Made by a program: the position numbers and the translations under genes
Notes under the pieces: generated by a model
Databases searched by the model: none
What the model was told of the DNA's origin: nothing
Seen by the model: the letters and a program-made list of their open reading frames with translations, nothing else
Shown: piece after piece, positions 33,821 to 43,752 of the stretch
Numbering within the stretch: position 1 is the first letter of the stretch
How the letters are laid out: each line of letters starts with the position of its first letter
DNA from: JABFRG01 sp046351415
Lineage (GTDB): Bacteria > Myxococcota_A > Polyangia > Polyangiales > Polyangiaceae
Direction: 5' to 3'
Assembly: GCA_046351415.1 (NCBI GenBank)
Contig: JAXLYO010000008.1
Location: 124,001-188,000 of the forward strand
Length of the DNA: 64,000 bases

Positions 33821-36424
33821 TGCGCGGCGGCCGCGTTTGCGCGTTCCGACGACCATCGCGGCGAGGAGCAGCGTAGCCGCCGAGGGAGCGGTCGCATCGC
33901 GCTTCGTTCCCACGCCGCAACCCGAGTCGTCCGCGACGTCTCGTTTGACCTCGCAGCGGCCCTCGGCGCTACATGAAGCCGGAAAGGTGCAGTCGAGGTA
34001 CGACGAGCACGTCTTCGTGCATCCGCCCGTTTTGCACGTGTAGGGTGCGCAGTTTTGCGATGTTCCGTCCCCCAGGTCGAGGACGCTGCCGCTGATGCAC
34101 GAGGCTTCTCTTCGGGCCTCACAAACGCCCGATGCGCTGCAGGTGTCTGTGCCGCTACAGCGATTCCCGGGGTTCGTTCCGACTTTCGCCGGCCCGCACC
34201 GCCCATCGTCCGAAGCGATTTGTTTCGCTGCCGCGGAGCATGCTTCGCAGGGGAGCTCGCAACTCGTGCTACAGCACACGCCATCGACGCAGAAACCCGT
34301 CGAACAGTCGCTCGTTCCTGCGCATGTCGCGCCCGCGCCGCCGAGGCAGCGACCGTCCGCATTGCAGCGCTTGCCACTCTTCGTCGCGCACGTGTCGGGG
34401 TCTTCCGCATTTCGGATGGACTCGCAGATGCCACGGTCATTTCCGCCGCAGGTCTCGCAGGTTCCGCACGCCTGGCGCTCGCAGCAAGCGCCATCGACGC
34501 AGCTTCCAGAACCGCATTCGCTTCCGCTCTTGCAGGTGCCTCCGCGGGTGCGGAAGACCCATTGATCGTCCATGACGCCCGGTGCGCCAAAGCCGCCAAA
34601 GAGCGAGAAATTGCCAGATTTGCCGATCGGCAAGAAGACCGCGTGCGTGCGCTCTGCCGGAAGGATGGATGCGGTCGTGTCGATCAAGGACGACCAATTC
34701 TGGCCATCCCATCGCCACACGTCGTTGACCGCTGCGGTCTGCGTTTGACCTCCGAAGAGCACCAGTTGTTTGCGCACGTCGTCCCAGGCAAGTGAAGCGT
34801 TCATGCGCGCTGCCGGGCGATCTTGAGGAGCGAGCGCGGTCCACGTCGCACCGTCCCAGGTCCACGTGTCATCCGTGACGCCCGAGTCCGACTGTCCTCC
34901 GAATACCACCGTGACCCCGCGTGCGCGATCGAAAGCGACGCTTGCTCCGTATCGACGCGGCGGTGCGGGACCAAGGTCGATGCGAAGCCAGTCCTGTCCG
35001 TCCCATGACCACGTGCGAATCGGGTCGACGCCGAGCTCGAAATACCAGACGCGCTCGCGAACCGAGTCGTAACTCATGGTCCCGTCGCCGAAGGGCGGAG
35101 CAATCGCAGGCGTGCGCTTTGTCCATTCGGAGCCATCCCATGTCCACGTGTCGTTGAACACGAGGCTATTGTCCCGGCCGTTCAACAGGACCGTTTGGTT
35201 GCGCCGCTCGTCGAACGCCATTTGCGCGTAGTAACGAGCCGTGGGTGAGGTGACCGTCGAAGCGGCACGCCATCCTTGCGCGTCGAGCAGCCAGGTCTCG
35301 TTCGAGTACTGACTGTTCGAGCCGATCCCACCGAACGTCACGATCGATCCATTCGGGCCGAGCGCGGCAGCGGTAAAAGCACGAAAGGGGGGCGCCGTTC
35401 CCGGGTCGACGGAAAGGCTCGTGCCGGAGCGCCGAACGAGCTCGCGGATGGCCGTGTACGAGGTCGCGAGAAAGCCCCCGAACGAGAGGAGCTCGCCACG
35501 CTTCGAATCGAAGACGCTGGTGTGCCCCTGCCGAGCACGGAGCGGCTTCGACGGCACGGTCTCGGTCCACGCCGTGCCGTCGAAGGACCACGTTCGGTAA
35601 CTAGGTACGTTGCCGGGATACGCCAAGCCCGTGAGCACCAGGCTGTTCTGGGTACGGTCGAAAGCCGCGGAAAAGGTGCACAGGCTCGGTACACCACCGC
35701 TTACGGTCCAAAGAGACCAGTTCGAGCCCGACCATTTCCACAGTTCGACGGGACAACCCACGCCCGGGGCTTGCACGGCCATCACCAGCGTCTGTCGCGC
35801 GTAGTCGAATGCCATGCTCGTCCACCGGTTCAGCGGTGGTCTGGTCGTCGTCGCTTCCTTCTTCCAGTTCGTTCCATCGAACGTCCACGTCTCGTCGGAT
35901 CCCGTCAAACCAGTGAAGAGGACGCTCGTCTTGTGGACGGGGTCGTACGCCATGGCGCCGGAATGCCGCGGACTTGGCTTCGTGGCCGGAGACAGCAGCG
36001 TCCAATTGGTTCCATCCCAAGACCACGTCTCGTCGGAGAGAGAGAAGCTCGTTTGCCCACCGAAGAGGATGACGCGCTTGCGATCCGAGTCGTAGGTCAT
36101 CATTGGCGCGGTACGAGGCGAAGGTGAAAGCGCAGGGAAGCGCTGTACCCACGAGCCGTTCCATACCCACGTCCCCGAGCTCAATCCGGACTCATTACTG
36201 CCTCCGAACACGACAGACTCCCCTCGACCTTCGTCGTAGGCCATGCCGTGGTAGCCGCGTACTTGCGGCGAGGAGACGTTGTCCCAATGCTCGACTTGAC
36301 CTTCGGGACGCGTCAGTGCCTGCTGCGCCGACGAGATCGACGGCTCTTCTCGCGCGGGCTGTCCGACCGCGCACGCGGCAGACGCGATGGCGACCGTGAC
36401 GGCGAAGGCGAAAATGCTACGCAC
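33806..36424 (-). CDS. Kelch-repeat surface protein with Cys-rich stalk and MYXO-CTERM-like tail (second of pair)
   Basis: An 872-residue exported protein. A signal peptide starting at GTG 36424 (RSIFAFAVTVAIASAACAVG) is followed by about ten kelch-like blades, each with a VVFGG or LFGG turn plus TWTWDG / WSFDGT, over about residues 40-620, which should fold into beta-propellers. A Cys-rich stalk follows (CKSGSECGSGSC...CCERQACGTCETCGG and similar Dickkopf-like repeats). The end is GCGVG, a hydrophobic helix and an Arg-rich tail, the pattern of MYXO-CTERM sorting signals. A Shine-Dalgarno-like GGGGGGA lies in the end of the upstream gene, which overlaps by 8 bp, so the two are coupled. Confidence 0.85.
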   Translation of the reverse strand: MRSIFAFAVTVAIASAACAVGQPAREEPSISSAQQALTRPEGQVEHWDNVSSPQVRGYHGMAYDEGRGESVVFGGSNESGLSSGTWVWNGSWVQRFPALSPSPRTAPMMTYDSDRKRVILFGGQTSFSLSDETWSWDGTNWTLLSPATKPSPRHSGAMAYDPVHKTSVLFTGLTGSDETWTFDGTNWKKEATTTRPPLNRWTSMAFDYARQTLVMAVQAPGVGCPVELWKWSGSNWSLWTVSGGVPSLCTFSAAFDRTQNSLVLTGLAYPGNVPSYRTWSFDGTAWTETVPSKPLRARQGHTSVFDSKRGELLSFGGFLATSYTAIRELVRRSGTSLSVDPGTAPPFRAFTAAALGPNGSIVTFGGIGSNSQYSNETWLLDAQGWRAASTVTSPTARYYAQMAFDERRNQTVLLNGRDNSLVFNDTWTWDGSEWTKRTPAIAPPFGDGTMSYDSVRERVWYFELGVDPIRTWSWDGQDWLRIDLGPAPPRRYGASVAFDRARGVTVVFGGQSDSGVTDDTWTWDGATWTALAPQDRPAARMNASLAWDDVRKQLVLFGGQTQTAAVNDVWRWDGQNWSSLIDTTASILPAERTHAVFLPIGKSGNFSLFGGFGAPGVMDDQWVFRTRGGTCKSGSECGSGSCVDGACCERQACGTCETCGGNDRGICESIRNAEDPDTCATKSGKRCNADGRCLGGAGATCAGTSDCSTGFCVDGVCCSTSCELPCEACSAAAKQIASDDGRCGPAKVGTNPGNRCSGTDTCSASGVCEARREASCISGSVLDLGDGTSQNCAPYTCKTGGCTKTCSSYLDCTFPASCSAEGRCEVKRDVADDSGCGVGTKRDATAPSAATLLLAAMVVGTRKRGRRASQNR

Positions 36425-39400
36425 GAAGCGAGGTCCCCCCTTTCTTACGGCGAAGGCGCCTAGCGAAGGCGAGCGCTGCGCCCACGACGAGGACCGTTGA
36501 CGGCGTACTCGAAGAATCGGTCGATGGGTGCATACTGCAACCATCGGCGTCCGATGTCGGTGTGCCGGGTGAAACGCACGTTCCGTCTACGCTGCAAGTG
36601 AAAGGGAAGACGCAGTCGTTGGCGGAGCTGCAGCGCGTCAGGCATTGCCCTTCACACCGATAAGGCGAGCAGTCTTTCGATCCACCAGCTGCGTTCTCGA
36701 GGTAGCGACCGTTTCGGCATGCCGTTCCGGTCGTTTGGCTGCAAACGCCAGTCGCGCTGCATGTGGCCTTGCCCGCGCACTTTCCGCCAGGATTCGTTCC
36801 GGCAATCGCAGCACCACAGCGGCCGTCGTCGCGCCCACTGATCTTCTCGGCTGCTCGGCACGATTCGCATGGCCTGTCGCACGCGCTGTCACAGCAGACG
36901 CCATCAATGCACAACCCCGAACCGCAGTCGGCGCCGGATGCGCAGCCGCCACCGAGACTCGGACCGCATACGCCCTTTTCATTGCAGCTTACATGGTTTG
37001 CCGCGGCACACGTGTCCGGGTCTTCCGCGTTGACGATGCTCGTGCACTTGCCTGGGTCGGTGCCGGCGCAGGTTTGACACGTTCCGCACGCTGCTACCTC
37101 GCAGCACACGCCATCGACGCACGATCCCGTTGCGCAATCGCTGGCACTGGTGCAGGACCCGCCGCGCGAATAGAAGGCCCACGGGGAGCGGACCGCAACG
37201 GGGCGGGTCGACGCCCCCCCGAACAAGATCGTCCGCTTCGCAGTGCTCAAGTACGCGAGGGCGTGATTCGCGCGACTCGTCGGAGGCGTCTTCGTGACGA
37301 TCTGCGTCCAGTCGGTGCCATTCCACGACCACGTGTCCGCCAGGGTGCCGCTCTCGTTGTATCCGCCGAACAAGATCACCGTCCCGGTCTGGGGATTGAA
37401 GTCGAGGGCTGCAGCCTCTCGTCCAGGCGGGAGCGTGAGAGGCTGTCGCTTCGTCCAATCCGTCCCGTCCCAGGTCCACGTATCGTTCAAGAACGCGCTG
37501 CCATTCGAACCACCGAAGAGAACGACGTTGTTTCGCGCGCTATCGAACGCCATCGTGGCCACGCTTCGGCCGGGAGGGGCATTGTTTGGCGCAACTTCGC
37601 TCCAGTCTGCGCCGTTCAGGACGAAGGTAGACGAGCTCGAACCTTGGCCGTCGACGGAGCCACCGAAGAGGACGCCCTGTCCTCGGGCGCGATCGAACGC
37701 GAGCGCGAAATTTTCTCGATTCCCGAGGACGCCGTACGTGCCGTTCGAGCGCAGCGCGGCGCCGTCCCAAGTCCACGTGCGAAAGGCGCCTTGGTGCTCG
37801 CGGCCCATGAGGATGCCCACTTTGCGTCCAGGGTCGTACATGCTCCCGACCACGACTTCCGGGACAGCATCGACGATGGCGAGCGGCGCCCAGTCGCCGT
37901 TCTTCTCGTCCTTGTTGACCATGACGAAGGTCTGGTCCGCACGCCAAAGGTCATCGGACTGGTCGAGGGAAACCCGCATGGCGGTCTTCCCGTCGGACGC
38001 AAGTACGCCTCCGAAGACGTATCCTTCGGCCCCCACTTGTTTGAAGCCTTCACTCGGCGATCCGCGATAGCTCTTGGATGGACCGATGATGAGGAAGTTC
38101 TTCGTCGCCGGGTCGTAGATGCCTTCGGCGCCCCACTTGTTTGGATCCCATTCAGGGGTCTCGACCTCTTGCAGCAGGCCCCAATCCCTGCCATCCCACT
38201 GCCAAAGCGTGCCTTTCGTCTGGATGAGAAAGCAATCCTTGTCGTTGCTGACGAGAAGATTGCCGATGTTTGCGTCGGGCGTCTTTGCCGGGCGCTCTTC
38301 CTTCCAGCTCACGCCGTCCCACGTCCACGTATCGTTGCGCACGCCGTTGTCATCGTAGCCGCCGAAGAGAACGACCTTCCCAGAGCCCGGATGCATCGTC
38401 ATTCCCGCACGAACGCGTGCTGGAGGAGGATTCGCGACGAGGCGGGCGGTCCAGTTCGTTCCGTTCCACGTCCATGTGTCGTTCAGCAGGCCGGTCTCGT
38501 TACTGCCACCGAAGAGGACGACCGTCTGAGACGGCGCATGGTAAGCGAGCCGATGCTGCGAACGCGCGGGCGGCGAGTTCGTGGGCGTCGTCGCAGCCCA
38601 ACCCCCACTGAAGATCCACGTGTCGCTGAGGAGCTGACTGTCACCTGCGCCGCCAAACATCACGGCGTTCTGTCGGGCTTCGTCCCAGACGATGGCTGGG
38701 GCCCGCCGCTTCTCGGGCGTTGCGCGAAAGGCACGCCTCGCCCATGCGAGACCGTTGAAGGCCCATCCGGTGCTTTTCGGATCGTCGATGTTGTCGACGC
38801 CCTGGAAAAGCTGAAGCTCCTGCTTCGCTTCATTGGCGTAGAGCGGAGTCTTGTCGTTTCGGACTTCCGGCAGGTCCCCGTTCAGTTCTTGGCGCCATAC
38901 GCGTCCGTCCCAAGTCCATGTACCGTTGTGCGGCCGGTCTTCGAGGCTACCGCCGAAGAGCTGCACGTTCTGCCGAATGGGATCGTAGGCGCCCGTGGTG
39001 TCGAACGCCGCAGGTGGCGAGAGACCCGGCGTGAGACGCTTCCAGGCCACGCCATCGAAGGCCCACGTATCCGGGGAGATCCCCGATTCGGTTTGGCCGC
39101 CGTAGAGCAACGTTTGCTTTCGCGACTCGTCGAAGGTGACAAATGCTCCGTAACGAGGGCTCGGGCTCTCTGCCAGAGTAAGCTTTTGCCAGACTTGCCC
39201 GTTCCACTCCCAGGTGTCACCGAGTATTCCGGAAGAGCCGACGCCGCCGAAGAGGAGGGCTTTGCCCCGAACGGTGTCGTAAGCGAAGCCTGCATCGTAT
39301 CTTGCGGATGGCTTGACCGAAGGGGCCTTGTTGATCCAGGTCGTACCGTCCCAGACCCAGGTGTCTTGCAACGCCCCGTTCAAAGTCGCGCCACCGAACA

Positions 39401-40487
39401 GGACGACCTCGGATCGCGTTCGGTCGTAGACCATCGCCGGGAAGTAGCGCCCTGCCGGACTCGCCGAGGGGCGCGTCGTGGCCCATTCGGTTCCGTTCCA
39501 AAGCCATGTTTCGCCGAACACGCGATTGCCGTACGTCCCCCCGAAGAGCACCGTGTTCTTTCGCGCTTCGTCGTACGCAAGCCGCCCTGCGTAGCGTAGC
39601 GATGGGGTAACGCCCCCGCGCGGAGCGACGTAGGCACTCCACGTTGCGCCGTCCCAGGTCCATGTTTGGTCCACGGCGAAGACGACGGAGTTGCGACGCG
39701 CAACATCGTAGGCCATCGAAGGGTGCGCAAGATCGACCGGTGCCTTCAGTTCGGACCAGATCCGCGTTTCGAACGTCGGGTCGAGGAGCACTGGATATGT
39801 GTATTGTGCACTTTTGTCAAGATGCACCGAAAGCTTGTGATTTGCGCCGTCCCAGGCGAGGTCGGCCTGGAACTTCTTTCCACTCGAATCGATGGCATAC
39901 GCGAGTGGCACCCGAAGGACGAATGCGCGCTTTTCGTCCAAGAACCAAAGACCATCCGCACGCCTTTCGACGCTCGCGATGCCTTTCGGAAGGTCCAAGA
40001 CCCATTCGAACGCGTGAGGGGCGCCTTCGGACCGTAGCAGATAGAAGAATTCGCTCGCGCTTTCGGTGCTCACGGCGATCTCGTCGACGTCATCGAAGGC
40101 CGCAGGGTACACGACACGACCTTCCGAGAGCTCCCCGCGGACCGCCCGTGCGCCCACGGGGGACACGGTCATGCGGAAGGAAGAGACGTTACCCGGGCCA
40201 AGCACGACGTCGCCGTTTGCCTGTGCTGGTAGCGCGCTCGCAAGATCCGTGAAGATGCCGGCGCGCGCGCGACGAAGGCCGAGCGATGCGAAACCGTCGG
40301 TGTCCTCCGCGAAGCCATTCGTGCGCGAGGGTGCGAGGGCGAGACTCGTATCCTTGTCGTTTCGAACGATGCGCGCTGCCGCATCGAGCGGAGTCGAGGC
40401 TGTTCCATCTTCACTGCAACCGCCAGCTGAAGCGATCGCGATCACGGCCCCGCAAAGAAGCGACAGGGACACCGGCGGACGAACCAT
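36417..40487 (-). CDS. Giant kelch-repeat surface lipoprotein with Cys-rich stalk and MYXO-CTERM-like tail (first of pair)
   Basis: A 1356-residue protein. The signal peptide ends near SAGGC, a lipobox-like site. A beta-rich N-terminal domain of about 230 residues is followed by some sixteen kelch-like blades (NTVLFGG, TWTWDGT, ARYDAGFAYD-type motifs) to about residue 1130, enough for two or more propellers. Then comes a Cys-rich stalk of about 170 residues with repeats like CASGADCGSGLCIDGVCC, related to the stalk of the next gene. It ends in DGCS, a hydrophobic helix and RRLRRKK, a MYXO-CTERM-like tail. Having both a possible lipid anchor and a sorting tail is unusual. Function is inferred only: adhesion, glycan binding or surface display. 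Confidence 0.85.
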   Translation of the reverse strand: MVRPPVSLSLLCGAVIAIASAGGCSEDGTASTPLDAAARIVRNDKDTSLALAPSRTNGFAEDTDGFASLGLRRARAGIFTDLASALPAQANGDVVLGPGNVSSFRMTVSPVGARAVRGELSEGRVVYPAAFDDVDEIAVSTESASEFFYLLRSEGAPHAFEWVLDLPKGIASVERRADGLWFLDEKRAFVLRVPLAYAIDSSGKKFQADLAWDGANHKLSVHLDKSAQYTYPVLLDPTFETRIWSELKAPVDLAHPSMAYDVARRNSVVFAVDQTWTWDGATWSAYVAPRGGVTPSLRYAGRLAYDEARKNTVLFGGTYGNRVFGETWLWNGTEWATTRPSASPAGRYFPAMVYDRTRSEVVLFGGATLNGALQDTWVWDGTTWINKAPSVKPSARYDAGFAYDTVRGKALLFGGVGSSGILGDTWEWNGQVWQKLTLAESPSPRYGAFVTFDESRKQTLLYGGQTESGISPDTWAFDGVAWKRLTPGLSPPAAFDTTGAYDPIRQNVQLFGGSLEDRPHNGTWTWDGRVWRQELNGDLPEVRNDKTPLYANEAKQELQLFQGVDNIDDPKSTGWAFNGLAWARRAFRATPEKRRAPAIVWDEARQNAVMFGGAGDSQLLSDTWIFSGGWAATTPTNSPPARSQHRLAYHAPSQTVVLFGGSNETGLLNDTWTWNGTNWTARLVANPPPARVRAGMTMHPGSGKVVLFGGYDDNGVRNDTWTWDGVSWKEERPAKTPDANIGNLLVSNDKDCFLIQTKGTLWQWDGRDWGLLQEVETPEWDPNKWGAEGIYDPATKNFLIIGPSKSYRGSPSEGFKQVGAEGYVFGGVLASDGKTAMRVSLDQSDDLWRADQTFVMVNKDEKNGDWAPLAIVDAVPEVVVGSMYDPGRKVGILMGREHQGAFRTWTWDGAALRSNGTYGVLGNRENFALAFDRARGQGVLFGGSVDGQGSSSSTFVLNGADWSEVAPNNAPPGRSVATMAFDSARNNVVLFGGSNGSAFLNDTWTWDGTDWTKRQPLTLPPGREAAALDFNPQTGTVILFGGYNESGTLADTWSWNGTDWTQIVTKTPPTSRANHALAYLSTAKRTILFGGASTRPVAVRSPWAFYSRGGSCTSASDCATGSCVDGVCCEVAACGTCQTCAGTDPGKCTSIVNAEDPDTCAAANHVSCNEKGVCGPSLGGGCASGADCGSGLCIDGVCCDSACDRPCESCRAAEKISGRDDGRCGAAIAGTNPGGKCAGKATCSATGVCSQTTGTACRNGRYLENAAGGSKDCSPYRCEGQCLTRCSSANDCVFPFTCSVDGTCVSPGTPTSDADGCSMHPSTDSSSTPSTVLVVGAALAFARRLRRKKGGTSLRA

Positions 40488-40682
40488 GGAACGATCGTAT
40501 CTGCATTGGCGAAATAGTCGAAAAAGACCGCGAGTTTGCCTGCGAATGCCTCGCCCATCGGCCTACCCCGACGGCCCGGGGCGCACATTGTGGTCCGCAT
40601 TTCTCGGGGAATTCGCTGCGCGCCGCCTCGCTCGAGCCGGCGGGTCTGTGAGCGGAGAGGCTGACATGCTAGAGAAAACCTC

Positions 40683-41408
40683 ATGGTCGCCATGCCGTCG
40701 TCGCATTCCGCAGCGCCCGCCGTTCCGGCGCGGGTGCTCGTCGTGGAAGACGACCCGAGCATCGCGATGGGCTTGCAGCTCAACCTCGAAAAGGAAGGCT
40801 ACGTGGTGCTCACGGCGTCCGATGGCGAGCACGGGCTCGCGGTCATCGACGCCGAGCGGCCCGACCTCATCATCCTCGACGTCATGCTCCCGAAGCGAAA
40901 CGGCCTCGAAGTCTTGCATACGGTACGCGCGCGAGGCCTCCACATGCCCGTCATCGTCCTCTCGGCGCGCACCTCGGAGATGGACAAAGTCACGGGCCTC
41001 GAGCTCGGCGCCGAAGACTACGTCGCCAAGCCCTTCAGTCTCGCGGAGCTCCTTGCGCGCGTCAAAGCAGCCCTTCGCCGCGCGCATCTCCATGTGCCTC
41101 CGAAAGCGAGACAGATCGAGTTCGGCGCGTTCTTGGTCGATGCGGACGCGCGCGAGATCCGTCGAAATGGAGAGCCCATCGAGATGACGCAGACGGAATA
41201 CGACGTTCTGCTTTGTCTTCTCGAAACGAAGGGCAAAGCGCTCTCGCGCGAAGAGATCCTCCGTCGCGTGTGGGGCCCCAATCATCACGGTACGCTCCGA
41301 ACGGTCGACAACTTCGTCCAGCAGCTGAGGGCGAAGATCGAAGACGACCCGCAAGCCCCGCGCTATTTGCACACGGTGCGAGGCATCGGATATCGATTGG
41401 ACGCCTAG
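40683..41408 (+). CDS. OmpR/PhoB-family response regulator (orphan)
   Basis: A DNA-binding transcription regulator, 241 residues. The receiver domain (16-130) has the acidic pair at 23-24, phospho-acceptor Asp66 in LIILDVMLP, Ser94 and Lys116. The C-terminal winged-helix domain (about 145-240) shows the OmpR-type pattern (LTQTEYDVLLCLLE-type region; TVDNFVQQLRAKIE; VRGIGYRL). No histidine kinase is encoded nearby, so its partner lies elsewhere. It starts at ATG 40683 (or 40692) and is divergent from the giant kelch gene, sharing about 195 bp. It could therefore regulate the kelch pair; that is inference. Confidence 0.93.
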   Translation: MVAMPSSHSAAPAVPARVLVVEDDPSIAMGLQLNLEKEGYVVLTASDGEHGLAVIDAERPDLIILDVMLPKRNGLEVLHTVRARGLHMPVIVLSARTSEMDKVTGLELGAEDYVAKPFSLAELLARVKAALRRAHLHVPPKARQIEFGAFLVDADAREIRRNGEPIEMTQTEYDVLLCLLETKGKALSREEILRRVWGPNHHGTLRTVDNFVQQLRAKIEDDPQAPRYLHTVRGIGYRLDA

Positions 41409-41435
41409 GCGACATCGGGAACATACACGTAAATC

Positions 41436-41900
41436 ATGGACCAGAATCTTCTTCGCCAATACCTCTCGACGGTCTACGAAATCTCGACGCCGAACGGACC
41501 CTTGCGCGTCTCGCTCGACGGCGACGTCATCGACGTCACGACGCTTCCGGAGCCGCTCACGCAGAAGTTCGCGCTGCTCACCGCCTACAATCCGCGATCG
41601 ATGCTCTTGCCGCGCAAGGTGAACGATGCGCGTCATACGGTGCTCCGCGATTTGCTCGTTCTCGGTTGCTACCGCGTCGAAGTGTGCGTGGGCTTCGAGG
41701 AATCGCCGGAGAGCCTCTGGCGCGAGCCTTCGTGGCTCGTCTACGGCATGGACCGGGAAGAAGCGATCTCGTTCGGTCGCGTGTTTCGACAGAATACGAT
41801 CATCGTTTGTACGAACGGCAGGCCCGAACTCATCGTGACCGACCCCACGTGCGATGACATCGGCCGGAGCTATCTCGGTCACTGGCGCATTCGCAGCTAG
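41436..41900 (+). CDS. DUF3293-family protein
   Basis: A 154-residue cytoplasmic protein. The pattern RQYLSTVYEI...LTAYNPRSMLLPRKVNDARH...WREPSWLVYGMDREEAISFGRVFRQNTIIV matches the DUF3293 family as I know it: a Tyr-rich start, an xTAYNPxS motif, an Asn-Arg pair and a final GxxxxQNxII strand. No enzymatic role is established for that family. It follows the response regulator by 27 bp on the same strand and could be co-transcribed with it. Spacing to the next gene is 49 bp. Confidence 0.78.
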   Translation: MDQNLLRQYLSTVYEISTPNGPLRVSLDGDVIDVTTLPEPLTQKFALLTAYNPRSMLLPRKVNDARHTVLRDLLVLGCYRVEVCVGFEESPESLWREPSWLVYGMDREEAISFGRVFRQNTIIVCTNGRPELIVTDPTCDDIGRSYLGHWRIRS

Positions 41901-41949
41901 CCAGGGAGTGCTTGCCTCCCCGCAGTTCGGCGATAGACTCGGAGGTACA

Positions 41950-43740
41950 ATGAAATCCCTATGGCTCGGTGCCGCTGGCGCGGTCGTTCTCACGCTCTCG
42001 CTCCATTGCGGCAACAGCGGAGGGAGCAGCGGCTTCGGCGAGCAAGACGGCGGCGGAAGCAGCTCTGGCACCTCTGGCCTCTCGTCGAGCGGCTTCGGGG
42101 GCGACGCGAGCGACGACCGGAACCGCGTCTGCAGCGGCGATCTCCAAAGCGTCCTTCGTGATGATGGAACGCTCGTCGAGAAATGTGCTCCGGAACAGGG
42201 GTGCTCTGCAGGCAAGTGCATCGCTGCTTGTGATGCGGCCGGGGCTGCCAAGGGCTCCCTCGGTTGTGACTACGTCATCGCCACGCCGGCGTTCCACCGC
42301 TCCCTTCTCGATCCGTGCTTTGCCGTGTTCGTCGCCAACGCGTGGGGCAAAGACGCAAAGCTCACGGTTTCGCGCGCAGGTGTGACCTACGATGTCACCC
42401 AATTCGGTCGTATTCCGCAGCCCGGCGCGGCTGAAGCCAGCTGGCCTACGGTGCCTGCGACGGGGCTCCCGGCAGGTCAGGTCGCAGTGCTTTTCTTGTC
42501 GTCCGACCCTGCTGCCAATCATCCGATTGGCGGATCGATGAAGTGTCCTGTCGCTCCGGCGCTTCCCCAATCGACGGCCCTTCGAACGTCGGGCACGGGT
42601 AAAGCCTGGCACATCGTCTCGGATGTTCCACTCACGGCCTACGACATTCTTCCGTACGGCGGCGCCAAGTCGTACTTGCCGAGTGCAGGTCTCATCTTCC
42701 CGACGACGGCGTGGGGCAAGAATTACTACGGGATCGTCCCGCGCCTCGGCGAAGGCGGCGGCGCTGGTCCTCAATGGGGGCTCATCGTCGCGAAGGACGA
42801 CGGCACGAAGGTCGACATCGTTCCGAACGTGGCGCTCCCCGGTGGTGGTGGCGTTGCGCCCGCGCCGAAGAACGTCCTGACGAGCTACACCCTGAACGCT
42901 GGCGACTTCATCCAGTTCCACGATACGGGTGACATGTCCGCCTCGGTCATCGCCGCCGACAAGCCCGTCGCGTTCTCGGGCGGCAACGGCTACATCTGTT
43001 ACACCGGTTCGAGCAACACGGGTGGAGGTTGCGACTCTGCGCACCAGCAGGTTCCGCCGATTGCGGCGATGGCGAACGAGTACGCCATCTCACCCTATGC
43101 GACGCGCCGGAACGATGGTCAGGCCGAGTCCATCAAGTACCGTATCGTCGGCGCCGTCGACGGCACGACGCTTACCTACGAACCCGCGACCCCTGGGGCT
43201 CCCGCGACGCTGAACGCTGGCCAAGTCGTCGACTTCGAGCGCAACACGGCGTTCATCGTGAAGAGCCAAGACGACAAGCACCCCTTCTTCCTCGCGCAGA
43301 CCATGTCCGGCTGCCAAGTAACGAGCGGCACGAAGGGCGATGGTTGTCTCGGCGACGACGAGTACGTGAACCTCGTGCCGCCGGCGCAGTTTCTCCAGAA
43401 GTACATCTTCTTCACGGACCCTTCGTACAAGTTCACCACTGTGGCGGTCGTTCGAAAGAAGACAGCGGCTGGCTTCAAGGACGTGACCATCGGCTGCCTC
43501 GGTCCTCTCACCGGGTGGAAGCCTATCGGTGCAAGCACCGAGTACGAGTTCACCACCGCCGAGCTCGTGTGGGCGGGTGCAGGAAAGGGAACTTGCAAGA
43601 ATGGCGGCCAGGTCGCCTCGAGCGACGGCGCGTTCGGTGTCATGGTCTGGGGTATGGATAGCTATGCGTCCTACGGCTACCCCGCCGGCGGGAACATCGC
43701 GCCCATCAATGCGGTCGTCGTCCCTCCGACACCGAAGTGA
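41950..43740 (+). CDS. IgGFc-binding-like lipoprotein
   Basis: A 596-residue exported protein starting at ATG 41950, preceded by a strong GGAGG. The signal peptide ends in LSLHC (lipobox) followed by a Gly/Ser-rich linker. The core carries repeated beta segments such as VTYDVTQFGRIP, AWHIVSDVPLTAYDILPYGG and PVAFSGGNGYICYTGS, the pattern of the IgGFc-binding-protein N-terminal repeat family, which is common in myxobacterial surface proteins despite the name. Four or more Cys pairs occur (CDAAGAAKGSLGCDY, GCQVTSGTKGDGC). A binding or adhesion role on the cell surface is likely; immunoglobulin binding is not implied. Confidence 0.83.
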   Translation: MKSLWLGAAGAVVLTLSLHCGNSGGSSGFGEQDGGGSSSGTSGLSSSGFGGDASDDRNRVCSGDLQSVLRDDGTLVEKCAPEQGCSAGKCIAACDAAGAAKGSLGCDYVIATPAFHRSLLDPCFAVFVANAWGKDAKLTVSRAGVTYDVTQFGRIPQPGAAEASWPTVPATGLPAGQVAVLFLSSDPAANHPIGGSMKCPVAPALPQSTALRTSGTGKAWHIVSDVPLTAYDILPYGGAKSYLPSAGLIFPTTAWGKNYYGIVPRLGEGGGAGPQWGLIVAKDDGTKVDIVPNVALPGGGGVAPAPKNVLTSYTLNAGDFIQFHDTGDMSASVIAADKPVAFSGGNGYICYTGSSNTGGGCDSAHQQVPPIAAMANEYAISPYATRRNDGQAESIKYRIVGAVDGTTLTYEPATPGAPATLNAGQVVDFERNTAFIVKSQDDKHPFFLAQTMSGCQVTSGTKGDGCLGDDEYVNLVPPAQFLQKYIFFTDPSYKFTTVAVVRKKTAAGFKDVTIGCLGPLTGWKPIGASTEYEFTTAELVWAGAGKGTCKNGGQVASSDGAFGVMVWGMDSYASYGYPAGGNIAPINAVVVPPTPK

Positions 43741-43752
43741 GTGCGAGCGCGC

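Noticed and set aside
36645..39599. Very long open frame (984 codons) on the plus strand antisense to the giant kelch gene
   Set aside because: It arises from the regular codon pattern of the repeated kelch blades; no ribosome site, no domains, and the opposite strand codes for a clear protein.
36424..40480. Possible CRISPR-like periodicity in the kelch genes
   Set aside because: The repeats are degenerate and in-frame, coding for propeller blades; no constant repeat-spacer structure.
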